DNA from: Aquimarina brevivitae
Lineage (GTDB): Bacteria; Bacteroidota; Bacteroidia; Flavobacteriales; Flavobacteriaceae
Reading direction: 5' to 3'
Assembly (NCBI RefSeq): GCF_004216895.1
Contig: NZ_SGXE01000001.1
Coordinates: 248,001-312,000, forward strand
Length of the DNA stretch: 64,000 nt
The translations under genes were made by a program, and so were the position numbers. Shown here in pieces: positions 43,047 to 51,701 of the stretch (its first letter is position 1; every line of letters starts with the position of its first letter). Below the pieces are notes generated by a model. The model was not told where the DNA came from, searched no databases, and saw only the letters and a program-made list of their open reading frames with translations.

Positions 43047-43748
43047 TTACGGTCGATGGGTTAAATCTTTTAAAGAATATGTTTCATTGACAATATCATG
43101 GTCAACCTGTCCGTGTGCGCCGGTAATGGTGCCTTTCTCAGAACGTTGCCATATTGCCCATCCTTTTTGTTTCCAGGTTTTTGGTGTTCTTGGATTTTTA
43201 ACTCCATACTCTGCTAACCATAAATGATATTTAGCAAACTTTGGATGGTCCAAATATTTATTCGCAAAGGGATTATTTGTATATATGATAGGTCTTGCTC
43301 CTAATTTTTCTTCTACGATCGTCAACCATTTGATCACATCTTCTTGAAATTGAGCTATAGATACTGATCCTTTCATACCCCCCATTTCTAGATCAAGCAT
43401 AGGTAACATCTGTCCCTCTTCAAGATCCTGAATTGTTTTTATGTAATGCTCGGCTTGCAAAGCAGGATTTTCATTGGATATATAAAAATGATAGGATCCG
43501 TGCTTTAAGTCTGCCAGCTTGGTGTTTTTTTGATTTTCTTTAAATTTAGGATCTACAAAATGGGTGCCTTGAGTAGCCTTAGCGTAGGCAAAAGAAATAT
43601 TATGATTTTTAATGGTTTTCCAGTCTACTTCACCCTGAAAGTGAGATACATCAATACCTAATATTGGTCCTTGTTCTGGTTTATAGGTGTCTTTACAGGA
43701 AGGCGTAACTATACTGAGGAGTAAGCATAAAATGACTAGGTTTTTCAT
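43047..43748 (-). CDS. GH25 lysozyme-like lipoprotein
   Basis: 233 residues. MKNLVILCLLLSIVTPSC is a lipoprotein signal. A glycoside hydrolase 25 domain follows (about 27-225), which cuts peptidoglycan: GIDVSHFQGEVDW carries the N-terminal catalytic Asp, MLPMLDLEMGG the acidic pair, and GWAIWQRSEKG is the end of the barrel. It is probably anchored to the outer or inner membrane facing the periplasm. It is 18 bases downstream of a membrane protein gene on the same strand, so the two are co-transcribed. Confidence 0.92.
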   Translation of the reverse strand: MKNLVILCLLLSIVTPSCKDTYKPEQGPILGIDVSHFQGEVDWKTIKNHNISFAYAKATQGTHFVDPKFKENQKNTKLADLKHGSYHFYISNENPALQAEHYIKTIQDLEEGQMLPMLDLEMGGMKGSVSIAQFQEDVIKWLTIVEEKLGARPIIYTNNPFANKYLDHPKFAKYHLWLAEYGVKNPRTPKTWKQKGWAIWQRSEKGTITGAHGQVDHDIVNETYSLKDLTHRP

Positions 43749-43766
43749 AGATTTATTTATTAAGGG

Positions 43767-44672
43767 TTACAATATGCTGTCTACAATATCATTTAACGAA
43801 AATTGCAAGACATTTTTAAGCACTAGATTCATAATATAAAAATAAAGCAACGGAAGTAGCAGGTACAGTAATGCAATCGCCGTTATGAGATTGACAAGAT
43901 GAACGAGCAGGCTTTCCGTATCTATTGTTACAATCTCCTCAGCTAACTTTACCTCTTCTTTAACCTTAGCACCAGCATCCTCTACCGTATCCAAGACTGC
44001 ATCCTCAGCTTTTTTAAAAAAACTAATATGGTCTTTTCCTTTTTTTTCTGCAGCGGCCAACTGCTTAGCCTTGCGTTTATCTTGCTTATCTTTCAATTCT
44101 TGTTCCTTCTTGGTAAAATCAAGTTTAATTTCAGATAACTTTTGATGAAGGTCTACTCCTAAATTCAATTTAGTCACTGTAGCCGTTTTATGAATCAGAT
44201 TAACATAGATCGATAAGCCAGGATTGATTAACAAACAAATCATCAGCAACTTAAACGCTGTTTTTTTGTGCTTTTCAAAAAATAAGCCTACTATTAACAC
44301 TAAGGCTAGTATTTTAAAAAACATCATATTGGACAGTTTCAAAAGCAGCACTTGTAATTTTACCAAAATATGAGCGATGGTAAGGTAGTTAGAAACTTTT
44401 GTCAAATCCTTTTCAACATCTGTAGCATACCCATCTACTACTGGAATGTTTAACGAAGCTACATAGCTCAGCCCCTTATTAATTACGGTTATAAAATCAG
44501 AGCTTTCTGATATTCTTCCGGACACCTTAGTTAAAAAATCAGTAGCCTGCTGATGAAAATAGCCGTAAAAGGACAAGGCTATTAACCCAACTGTAATGAG
44601 TATTATGACTATCTTTGATCGGTGAAGATACCAGGGCTTTACAGCCTCTGATTTTGTTGAGTTCTGTTCCAA
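43767..44672 (-). CDS. Membrane protein of unknown function with basic coiled-coil insert
   Basis: 301 residues. Start is TTG at 44672, as no ATG is in frame before the first TM segment. TM segments lie at about 21-38, 118-134, 142-158 and 262-285. A K/E-rich stretch (about 185-225) before the last segment could be a coiled coil. It resembles no domain I recognise. It is followed 18 bases later by the GH25 lysozyme gene, so an envelope or cell-wall role is possible. Confidence 0.7.
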   Translation of the reverse strand: MEQNSTKSEAVKPWYLHRSKIVIILITVGLIALSFYGYFHQQATDFLTKVSGRISESSDFITVINKGLSYVASLNIPVVDGYATDVEKDLTKVSNYLTIAHILVKLQVLLLKLSNMMFFKILALVLIVGLFFEKHKKTAFKLLMICLLINPGLSIYVNLIHKTATVTKLNLGVDLHQKLSEIKLDFTKKEQELKDKQDKRKAKQLAAAEKKGKDHISFFKKAEDAVLDTVEDAGAKVKEEVKLAEEIVTIDTESLLVHLVNLITAIALLYLLLPLLYFYIMNLVLKNVLQFSLNDIVDSIL

Positions 44673-44814
44673 GAGTTAGGTTTTAATTAAGTAACACCTA
44701 AAAATAGTGAAAATGCTGGACAGTAAACAACGTAAAAACACCTGAAATTAAGGTAATCTAAAATAAAGTCAAAAGACACCTATATTTAAGTTGCTTTTTA
44801 ATCACAAAAATTAA

Positions 44815-45756
44815 ATGAAAATTCTACACCTTGATAGTAATCATCCCTTACTTGTAGCTCAGCTAGCTACTTTAGGGTTTCAAAACACTGAAGATTTTAC
44901 TTCTCCAAAAGAAGAGATTGAAAAATTCATCGCTCAGTATGATGGACTGATTGTTCGCAGTAGATTTCCTATTGATGCTGCTTTTTTAGGCAAGGCTAAA
45001 AAGTTGAAATTTATCGGACGTGTAGGCGCAGGATTAGAGAATATAGATACGGACATCGCAGAACAGCTAGGAATTAAGCTATTCAATGCCCCAGAAGGTA
45101 ACCGCAACGCAGTAGGTGAACACGCACTGGGAATGATCCTTTCGCTCTTCAATAAACTGAACGCCGCAAACAGTAGTGTTCGAAGCGGTAAATGGCAACG
45201 AGAAGCACATCGCGGAATTGAATTAGATGGCAGAACAGTTGGTATTATTGGCTATGGAAATATGGGCAAGGCTTTCGCTAAAAAACTACGAGGATTTGAT
45301 GTAGAGGTTATCTGTTATGACATAAAGCAAAATGTAGAAAACGCGGACGCCAAGCAGGTTTCATTGCACGAACTATTTGAAAAAACGGAAATACTAAGCT
45401 TACATACGCCACAAACACCTGCAACAATAGGTATGATCAATACCGAATTTATCAATCAATTTAAAAAATCATTTTGGCTTATTAATACGGCTCGTGGAAA
45501 AAGTGTGGTGACAGCAGATTTGGTAAGTGCGCTAAAAAATGGTAAGATTTTAGGTGCAGGATTAGATGTACTCGAATACGAAAAAACATCTTTTGAAGAT
45601 CTATTTCAAACCAAAGAAGAGATCCCCAAATCTTTTGCCGAACTCTTAAGCTTGCCTAATGTCTTACTCAGTCCGCATGTAGCAGGATGGACCATTGAAT
45701 CTAAAGAAAAATTAGCACAAACCATTGTGGATAAAATAAAAAATGAGTTTTGTTAA
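44815..45756 (+). CDS. D-isomer 2-hydroxyacid dehydrogenase (phosphoglycerate dehydrogenase-like)
   Basis: 313 residues, the short form without an ACT domain. The NAD motif is VGIIGYGNMGKAFAKKL. Catalytic residues are visible: Arg in INTARGKSVV, Glu in GLDVLEYEK, His in LLSPHVAGWT. FIGRVGAGLENID precedes the NAD fold. It could be a 3-phosphoglycerate dehydrogenase or another D-2-hydroxyacid oxidoreductase; sequence alone does not fix the substrate. A TATATTTA near-match to the -7 box lies at 44781-44788. A terminator follows. Confidence 0.9.
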   Translation: MKILHLDSNHPLLVAQLATLGFQNTEDFTSPKEEIEKFIAQYDGLIVRSRFPIDAAFLGKAKKLKFIGRVGAGLENIDTDIAEQLGIKLFNAPEGNRNAVGEHALGMILSLFNKLNAANSSVRSGKWQREAHRGIELDGRTVGIIGYGNMGKAFAKKLRGFDVEVICYDIKQNVENADAKQVSLHELFEKTEILSLHTPQTPATIGMINTEFINQFKKSFWLINTARGKSVVTADLVSALKNGKILGAGLDVLEYEKTSFEDLFQTKEEIPKSFAELLSLPNVLLSPHVAGWTIESKEKLAQTIVDKIKNEFC

Positions 45757-45796
45757 GCTAGCGTAAGAGAACTAAAAACATAATTTTAAAATAAGA

Positions 45797-45826
45797 AAAG
45801 AGCCCTTCAAAAAAGAAGAGCTCTTT
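45797..45826. terminator. Bidirectional terminator after the dehydrogenase
   Basis: AAAGAGC (45797-45803) pairs with GCTCTTT (45820-45826) and CTTC with GAAG inside, one mismatch between. T-rich on the right and A-rich on the left, between convergent genes. Confidence 0.8.
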
Positions 45827-45851
45827 AATTTTCCCTTTTAAATTCCTTGTT

Positions 45852-47915
45852 TTATTTTTTGATCAATTTTTTAGTAATCATTTCATTGCCTGACTGGATC
45901 TTCAAGAAATAAACACCCTCAGTCTGTGAAGTGATATCAATTTCAACTTTATTTAAAACATCACCGCTATATTTTTTATCATATACTAATGCTCCATTTA
46001 CAGCATATAATTGAATGGAAACTTCCTTAACGCGTTGATTCAAATCAAGTGTAAATAAACCATTTCCTGGATTTGGATACACGCTTACACTAAGTTTTGT
46101 TAGGTTGCTTTCACCCAGGGGTTCTTTTGCATTTTGAATTTCCTCAGAAACCATATCCTGACTTCGAACAAAACAAGTAAAAGTGGCTCTTGCGTTAGTA
46201 ATAGTAGCATTAGGAGTATATAAACTTACATCTGCCATTAGAGACGTAAAAGGGTTGGTATTGCTGCTATAAATAACAACACCATTTTTCTTATAATAAA
46301 TTTTGCTTCCTTTACGTTCCACACGGATTTTATCACCAACCTTATAGGTACCTCCATTTGCCTTGAAAACACCGCTTTCATAAATTTTAATGTTACCTCC
46401 TGTCATAAGGTAAAAATTATATTGTATAGAGTTCCAGGTTGCATCCGGATTAGTTTGCGATAATCCAAACATACGGTAAGTATTAGTTTCTGAGGCTGTC
46501 ATTTCGATCCATCCATCCTTACCAGAAGGTAACTTACCTGTAGAAGCGGCCCCAGCATTCCACCAAGAGGTTGTATTTGTTTTCTTAAGTGAATTGCCAT
46601 TGACTTGTAACCCTACTACATCCCTCCAGCAGATTGGGTAGCTATTCGTAGTTGTTTTGGGCTGAATTCTAAAGGATCTTCCACCGGGATCTCCTGTAAC
46701 ATTAGCTTCTGGATAGGTAGCAACGTGCTTAATCTTAGTTTTTACATCCCACTGAAGAATTACAGTACCATCAAGTCTTTTGAGTCGATACCTATCCACT
46801 AAAACATAATGTACCGCCCTCAGGGTTTCTGGAACCTCAAAAGTAGTGGATATACTTTCTTCTTTTTCATAGGTTTCTTCAAGCGAAGTAATTGTCTTTT
46901 CAGACAACTCAAAAGCTGAAGAAAGACTCCTCGTTGACTTTAAAGAAATTGGTGTTTTCGGAATATTCGCTGAGATTTCTTGTCCTGAAGTGAAGGCTAC
47001 ATTAATTTTTCTAAAAATCTCTGTTACTTTACTTTGCTTAACCCCTGCTTTAACCTTAATAGTCCTGGTTATTGTTTCACCAGGCCTGTAGATCTGATCT
47101 GGTTGAGTTTGAGTATCCCCTACCGCTTGAGGCAGCTGATAAAACTGTGTTCTTTCAATTTTATAATAAGGACTACGCTGTACCTGAATATTAGGCGGAA
47201 AGCCCGCGTCGTTTTTTACCAATGCATAAGGAATTAAAGTTTCAGAAATAAAGGTTTCTTGTGTTTCTAGAGCCACTGGATTATAAAAACCTGTTGGGTT
47301 TGGAGGTTTAGGTGTTTGCGTAGTTCTGGCATATCGGAGACTACTAATTCGATTTGGAATGCTAGTTCGATTTGTCAATCTAAATTGTTGATTACTCCCT
47401 CCGTGAGCATTATAAAAATAGAGATTATCTTTATGTTGATCAGGATGATTAAATGGATCTCTATTCCTAGAGCTACCCGTTCTGTCCATTAACTTGCCAA
47501 TATATGCTGGACTTGCAATTTCGAAGTAATCACTAGGTCTTGAATTTAATGAAAAGACTTGATTATCTCCTCCATGAAAACTAGGATAACAATATAAGTT
47601 TTTGCTATGATGAACATCCAGTACTTTACCATTATGTTTGGAAGCAATGATATGATCCCTGCTAATTTCCACGTTGCCCTGCTTTACCTTAATATAGGTA
47701 GGCATCACTACCCATTGTTGGTTATTACCACCATGATGGTTCGCTACATAAACATTACCATCGTACTGGCCAAGCTCCTGATCTAGAACACGACCAACAT
47801 CTTTAACAGTGATTCTTTGGTAGTACTTGTAGAAATCTCCCAGATTATATTGCGCCTGGATAGCATAAAATGTGTTCATCAAAAAGAGCACGCTTAAGAG
47901 TAAAATTCGATTCAT
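45852..47915 (-). CDS. T9SS-secreted protein: beta-trefoil lectin plus aerolysin-like region, candidate pore-forming toxin
   Basis: 687 residues. Signal peptide MNRILLLSVLFLMNTFYAIQ. Residues 24-180 are a beta-trefoil with three repeats, each a (G)KxLD start and a QxW-type end: HGGNNQQW (61-68), HGGDNQVF (114-121), HGGSNQQF (171-178). Residues about 220-405 read like the pore-forming module of aerolysin-type toxins: GETITRTIKVKAGVKQSKVT, a Ser/Thr-alternating stretch, then ESISTTFEVP and HYVLVDRYRL. Residues about 430-582 look like a concanavalin-type sugar-binding domain. Residues 606-687 are a T9SS type A sorting domain (VYPNPGNGLFTLDL, ending TKKLIKK). The trefoil-then-aerolysin order recalls Bin toxins and hemolytic lectins. 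Toxin activity is inferred, not shown. Confidence 0.75.
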   Translation of the reverse strand: MNRILLLSVLFLMNTFYAIQAQYNLGDFYKYYQRITVKDVGRVLDQELGQYDGNVYVANHHGGNNQQWVVMPTYIKVKQGNVEISRDHIIASKHNGKVLDVHHSKNLYCYPSFHGGDNQVFSLNSRPSDYFEIASPAYIGKLMDRTGSSRNRDPFNHPDQHKDNLYFYNAHGGSNQQFRLTNRTSIPNRISSLRYARTTQTPKPPNPTGFYNPVALETQETFISETLIPYALVKNDAGFPPNIQVQRSPYYKIERTQFYQLPQAVGDTQTQPDQIYRPGETITRTIKVKAGVKQSKVTEIFRKINVAFTSGQEISANIPKTPISLKSTRSLSSAFELSEKTITSLEETYEKEESISTTFEVPETLRAVHYVLVDRYRLKRLDGTVILQWDVKTKIKHVATYPEANVTGDPGGRSFRIQPKTTTNSYPICWRDVVGLQVNGNSLKKTNTTSWWNAGAASTGKLPSGKDGWIEMTASETNTYRMFGLSQTNPDATWNSIQYNFYLMTGGNIKIYESGVFKANGGTYKVGDKIRVERKGSKIYYKKNGVVIYSSNTNPFTSLMADVSLYTPNATITNARATFTCFVRSQDMVSEEIQNAKEPLGESNLTKLSVSVYPNPGNGLFTLDLNQRVKEVSIQLYAVNGALVYDKKYSGDVLNKVEIDITSQTEGVYFLKIQSGNEMITKKLIKK

Positions 47916-48258
47916 TTTTTTAAGGTTTTAAGAGTAATTGATTATTTAGTTATTAATTTTATTAGAGAATAAGTAAGAGCATTAATGATTATCCTTACGG
48001 TTACCATTGATCATAATAGCATTTAGCTCTCTATTTTAATTTTTGGTAAATTTATACAGGTAGATATGGTCAAGATTGACATATACACTGTCATTTGAAC
48101 CTAATACTAAGATGAATTTATAAGGGCTTATTTCGGTAATCAACACTTAAAATATTGATATTGTAAGTCTTAATAATAGCATACACTGCTATAAGCATAA
48201 AGATCATTTAAAAAACAATTTAATTTAAAAATCAATCACCATTTAACAACCAATTTTC
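47916..48258. other. 343-base gap upstream of the secreted trefoil protein gene
   Basis: No gene. TTTTGGTAAATTTA at 48041-48054 (leftward TAAATTTACCAAAA) is identical to the element before peptide copy 2 and contains a TAAATTTA near-match to the -7 box, so it may be the trefoil gene promoter. Nothing else was recognised. Confidence 0.5.
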
Positions 48259-48714
48259 ATGCAATCCAATGCTGCAACCCCTGACGAGTATATAACACAG
48301 ATTCCTGTAGAACGGCAAGCAATTATGCAACAATTGAGAGCTGTTATTAAAAATAATTTGCCGGAAGGTTTTGAAGAAACTATGAATTATGGAATGATTG
48401 GCTATGTAGTTCCCCATTCTATATATCCTTCAGGATATCATTGTAACCCAGAACTTCCACTACCCTTTATTAATATAGCTTCGCAAAAAAATTATATAGC
48501 TGTTTATCATAGTGGTATTTATGCAGATCCAATACTCATGGAGTGGTTTGTTGCGGAATATCCTAAATATGTAACTACCAAACTCGATATAGGTAAAAGT
48601 TGTATACGGTTTAAAAAACCAGAACAAATTCCGCTACAACTTATTGGAGAATTAGCTACTAAAATGACACCCAACCAATGGATTGAAATGTATGAAGCTG
48701 TTATAAAAAAATAA
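48259..48714 (+). CDS. DUF1801 (YdhG-like) protein
   Basis: 151 residues. The opening pattern IPVERQAIMQQLRAVIKNNLPEGFEETMNYGM and the aromatic IAVYHSGIY are those of DUF1801, which is structurally related to frataxin-like/iron-linked small proteins. Function is not established. It is followed 23 bases later by a VOC-family gene on the same strand. Confidence 0.85.
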   Translation: MQSNAATPDEYITQIPVERQAIMQQLRAVIKNNLPEGFEETMNYGMIGYVVPHSIYPSGYHCNPELPLPFINIASQKNYIAVYHSGIYADPILMEWFVAEYPKYVTTKLDIGKSCIRFKKPEQIPLQLIGELATKMTPNQWIEMYEAVIKK

Positions 48715-48737
48715 ACATCTTAATTAATGGATATAAA

Positions 48738-49115
48738 ATGGAAAAACGTGTAACTGGTTTTGGAGGTATCTTTTTTAAATCGAAAGACCCCAAACAAATT
48801 AAAGCATGGTATGGTAAACATCTAGGCCTGCCTGTAAATGAATATGGATGTACATTTCAATGGAAAGATAAAGAAGAAGGTAAAGATGGTAGTACCCAAT
48901 GGAGTCCATTTAAGGAAGACACCACCTATTTCGCACCCAGTGAAAAAGAGTTCATGATGAACTTTAGGGTTGAAAATCTTGAAAAACTCATAGCGGTTCT
49001 CAAAGAAGAAGGGGTAATTATCGTCGGAGAAATTGAATCTTACGAATATGGTAAATTTGGATGGATACTCGATCCCGAAGGTAACAAGATCGAATTATGG
49101 GAACCGGCAAGATAA
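48738..49115 (+). CDS. VOC family protein (glyoxalase/bleomycin-resistance fold)
   Basis: 125 residues, two beta-alpha-beta-beta-beta halves. VTGFGGIFFKSKDPKQIKAW opens the first half, and FGWILDPEGNKIELWEP closes the second with the usual metal Glu near the end. The substrate cannot be told. It is co-directional with the DUF1801 gene and precedes a long inverted repeat. Confidence 0.88.
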   Translation: MEKRVTGFGGIFFKSKDPKQIKAWYGKHLGLPVNEYGCTFQWKDKEEGKDGSTQWSPFKEDTTYFAPSEKEFMMNFRVENLEKLIAVLKEEGVIIVGEIESYEYGKFGWILDPEGNKIELWEPAR

Positions 49116-49139
49116 TTTTTTGATATCTAAGGCTATAAA

Positions 49140-49182
49140 GATAAGCGTTTATACGGTCCTTATCGAGGCATAAACGCTTATC
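49140..49182. repeat. 13-bp inverted repeat with 17-base loop
   Basis: GATAAGCGTTTAT (49140-49152) pairs with ATAAACGCTTATC (49170-49182), and CCT/AGG pairs within the loop. It lies between convergent genes with no T run to mark a clear intrinsic terminator; it may still end transcription or serve as a protein site. Confidence 0.7.
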
Positions 49183-49205
49183 AAATAGATGTTTTTAATT
49201 CTTTT

Positions 49206-49589
49206 TTAATTTTGGAGTTTTGGATCAGGACCATAAGTATTTTCTCCCATATTACCTTCCGTAGCCATCAAGACTAATAGCCAAATACCTCCTATAAATG
49301 GTATAAGCACAACAAAATACATCCAACCGCTATTTCCTGTATCATGTAGCCTTCTTACAGCCACTGCTATCCCAGGAATAAACATAGCCAAAGCATATAG
49401 AAAATATACTATCATAAAAATCATGCCGATCTCTGGCATATCCATTGCCGAAAATACTCCAAACAGTATGAATAGCGCGATATAAATCAAAAAGTTGAAC
49501 AACAAAAAGTACCAATACTCAGACCGTCGAGCACGTCCTTCAAAATTTGCGTAGTTGTCTCTAACAACTTTCAAGTAATATTCTAACAT
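49206..49589 (-). CDS. DUF805 membrane protein
   Basis: 127 residues from the ATG at 49589 (MLEYYLKVVRDNYANFEGRARRSEYW); a GTG 18 bases upstream is less likely. FEGRARRSEYWYF and AVRRLHDTGNSGW are DUF805 hallmarks. Four TM segments are seen. The C-terminus GENTYGPDP is also standard. Function unknown. Confidence 0.92.
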   Translation of the reverse strand: MLEYYLKVVRDNYANFEGRARRSEYWYFLLFNFLIYIALFILFGVFSAMDMPEIGMIFMIVYFLYALAMFIPGIAVAVRRLHDTGNSGWMYFVVLIPFIGGIWLLVLMATEGNMGENTYGPDPKLQN

Positions 49590-49833
49590 AGTTATCAAAA
49601 TTTTCACAAATTTAATAAAATTTTTAACTTTTATTTAAGAAGGGTTTCCCCGCTGTAAAACCAATGGTATAGCCATAAACATTGAAACACCCCAGTAAAT
49701 TAAAGTGAGTAGCTAGCCTTATTAAAATCGAAAGAAATAGTAAACAATTGGGACTTTTTTGATCAAGCAAACAAAACGTAATCATATTTTTTTTGTAATT
49801 TTCATCAATCAATAGTAAACAAATCAAATAACT

Positions 49834-50169
49834 ATGAGTGAAGACAAAAACAATTTGGAAGATGATATTAAAAAAGGCGCTGAAGAAGTAAAGGAAACTG
49901 CAAAAGAGTTTTCCAATAACGCTAAAGAAACCATTGAGTCTAATGAAAATAAGAAACTGTTAGCAGGTATTTTGGGAATACTTCTTGGAGGCTTCGGAGT
50001 CCATAAATTTATTCTTGGCTATACAAAGGAAGGTATTTTCCATATCCTGTTATCTTTGCTCTGTGGCCTTGGAGGAATTATCGGATTGATTGAAGGTATT
50101 ATTTACCTTACCAAATCAGATGAAGAGTTTTATCAAACGTATCAAGTAGGTCAAAAACCATGGTTCTAA
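49834..50169 (+). CDS. TM2 domain membrane protein
   Basis: 111 residues. Residues 1-40 are an acidic-basic helix (DDIKKGAEEVKETAKEF). The TM2 domain follows, with LAGILGILLGGFGVHKFILGY and ILLSLLCGLGGIIGLIEGI, two TM helices linked by a short loop with a DRF-like position replaced by FIL. Role unknown. It ends in a strong hairpin. Confidence 0.92.
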   Translation: MSEDKNNLEDDIKKGAEEVKETAKEFSNNAKETIESNENKKLLAGILGILLGGFGVHKFILGYTKEGIFHILLSLLCGLGGIIGLIEGIIYLTKSDEEFYQTYQVGQKPWF

Positions 50170-50178
50170 ATAAGATTA

Positions 50179-50212
50179 AAAAAAGGTTAAGATTCTCTTC
50201 TTAACCTTTTTT
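50179..50212 (+). terminator. Intrinsic terminator after the TM2 gene
   Basis: A 14-bp stem, AAAAAAGGTTAAGA (50179-50192) with TCTTAACCTTTTTT (50199-50212), has a 6-base loop. It starts 9 bases after the stop. Confidence 0.92.
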
Positions 50213-50229
50213 AATAGTATTTATTATCG

Positions 50230-50252
50230 TAATATTGCAATATTATAATATT
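50230..50252. promoter_or_regulatory. Palindromic operator, likely ArsR site
   Basis: TAATATTGCAATATTA (50230-50245) is a perfect 16-bp palindrome. A second, AATATTATAATATT (50239-50252), overlaps it. The hexamer AATATT begins at 50231, 50239 and 50247, an 8-base period. It ends 5 bases before the decarboxylase ATG. AT-rich palindromes of this form are usual ArsR-family operators, and the second gene of the operon encodes ArsR. Confidence 0.7.
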
Positions 50253-50257
50253 TAATT

Positions 50258-51697
50258 ATGTCAGTTTTACAACAAGCATACAACCCAAATACACTTGCCA
50301 AGAAAGGTAGTCAGCTTATTCAATTACTTACCAATCATCTTAAAGATTCACAGCTTGAAGCTCAAAAGAAAACCATAAACTGGAAAAACCCTGAAGAACA
50401 ACTTGCTTTTTGGCAACAACAATCCCAATCAAATCAAGAGGCTACTGATATTTTCAAAACTATATTGTCAAACTCCATAAACCTTCATAATCCAAAATAT
50501 ATGGGGCATCAGGTCGCCCCTACCTTACCCTTGGCAGCACTAGCGGGTCTATTAAGCGCTTACTTAAATAATGGGATGGCGGTATACGAAATGGGTGCAA
50601 CTGCCTCTGCCTTAGAAAAGTTAATTATGCAGCAAATATGTGCTCAAATTGGTTATGATGCTTCATCAGATGGCTTTATAACCTCCGGTGGTACATTAGC
50701 TAATTTAACCGCATTATTGGCGGCAAGAAGACAAATTCTAAAAGATGACGTTTGGGAACAAGGTAGCGACAAAGCGCTAGCAGTAATGGTTTCTGAAGAA
50801 GCCCATTACTGCATTGATAGAGCCGCTAGGATTATGGGACTTGGTACCAAAGGAATCATTAAAATACCAGTGGACAGTGAATATAGAATGCAGACAGAGC
50901 TATTGGAAGAAAAATACATTCAGGCTACCAATCAAGGACTCACCGTAATCGCTGTAATTGGAAGTGCTCCTACCACATCTACAGGTATTTATGATAATCT
51001 TGAAGCAATAGCTGATTTCTGTGAGTTACATAAACTATGGTTTCACGTAGATGGGGCTCATGGTGGTGCGGTGATTTATAGTAAGAAGTATAAAAATCTA
51101 GTAAAAGGCGTTAACAGAGCTGACTCTGTAGTGATTGATGGGCATAAAATGATGATGATGCCATCCATTATGACCTTCTTAGCGTTTAAAAATAAAGTAC
51201 ATTCCTATCAAACCTTTAACCAAAAAGCGCAGTACTTATGGGAAAGTTCCGAGGATGAAGAATGGTATAATTATGCAAAAAGAACTTTTGAATGTACAAA
51301 AAGTATGATGAGCATCCAGTTCTATATCGTCCAACAAACCTATGGTGATACCATATTTGAAGAATACGTTGATACCTTATACGACTTGGGTAAAACATTT
51401 TATCAATTGGTAGAAGAACAGGATAATCTTGAAAACTTTCTTAGACCTGATGCCAACATCGTTTGCTTTAGGTACACGCATAAAAATTTATCGCAAGAAC
51501 AGCATAATCAAATCAACCTAAAAATCCGAAGAGCTATTCTTGAAGAAGGAAGGTTTTATATCGTTCAAACCTTACTAAATGCCGATAATTACCTTCGAGT
51601 TACCCTAATGAACCCCTTTACTTCTGTAAAAGAGATTAAGGAGTTACTAGAAATTATTGAGACTCTGGGGAACTCGTTTATAACCCAAAACACATAG
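50258..51697 (+). CDS. PLP-dependent group II amino acid decarboxylase
   Basis: 479 residues. PLP enzyme of the aromatic-L-amino-acid/glutamate decarboxylase group: FITSGGTLANLTALLAARR near the N-terminal third, HVDGAHGGAV holds the PLP-contact Asp, and VVIDGHKMMMMP has Schiff-base Lys297. Substrate may be an aromatic or acidic amino acid and cannot be assigned. The gene is the first after the palindromic operator and runs into arsR with a 4-base gap, so it should be induced with the arsenic genes. That placement is unusual for the family. Confidence 0.88.
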   Translation: MSVLQQAYNPNTLAKKGSQLIQLLTNHLKDSQLEAQKKTINWKNPEEQLAFWQQQSQSNQEATDIFKTILSNSINLHNPKYMGHQVAPTLPLAALAGLLSAYLNNGMAVYEMGATASALEKLIMQQICAQIGYDASSDGFITSGGTLANLTALLAARRQILKDDVWEQGSDKALAVMVSEEAHYCIDRAARIMGLGTKGIIKIPVDSEYRMQTELLEEKYIQATNQGLTVIAVIGSAPTTSTGIYDNLEAIADFCELHKLWFHVDGAHGGAVIYSKKYKNLVKGVNRADSVVIDGHKMMMMPSIMTFLAFKNKVHSYQTFNQKAQYLWESSEDEEWYNYAKRTFECTKSMMSIQFYIVQQTYGDTIFEEYVDTLYDLGKTFYQLVEEQDNLENFLRPDANIVCFRYTHKNLSQEQHNQINLKIRRAILEEGRFYIVQTLLNADNYLRVTLMNPFTSVKEIKELLEIIETLGNSFITQNT

Positions 51698-51701
51698 AGC
51701 T

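Noticed and set aside
49624..49827. 67-codon leftward open frame between the DUF805 and TM2 genes
   Set aside because: There is no signal, domain or promoter; the region is better read as the intergenic space before the TM2 gene.
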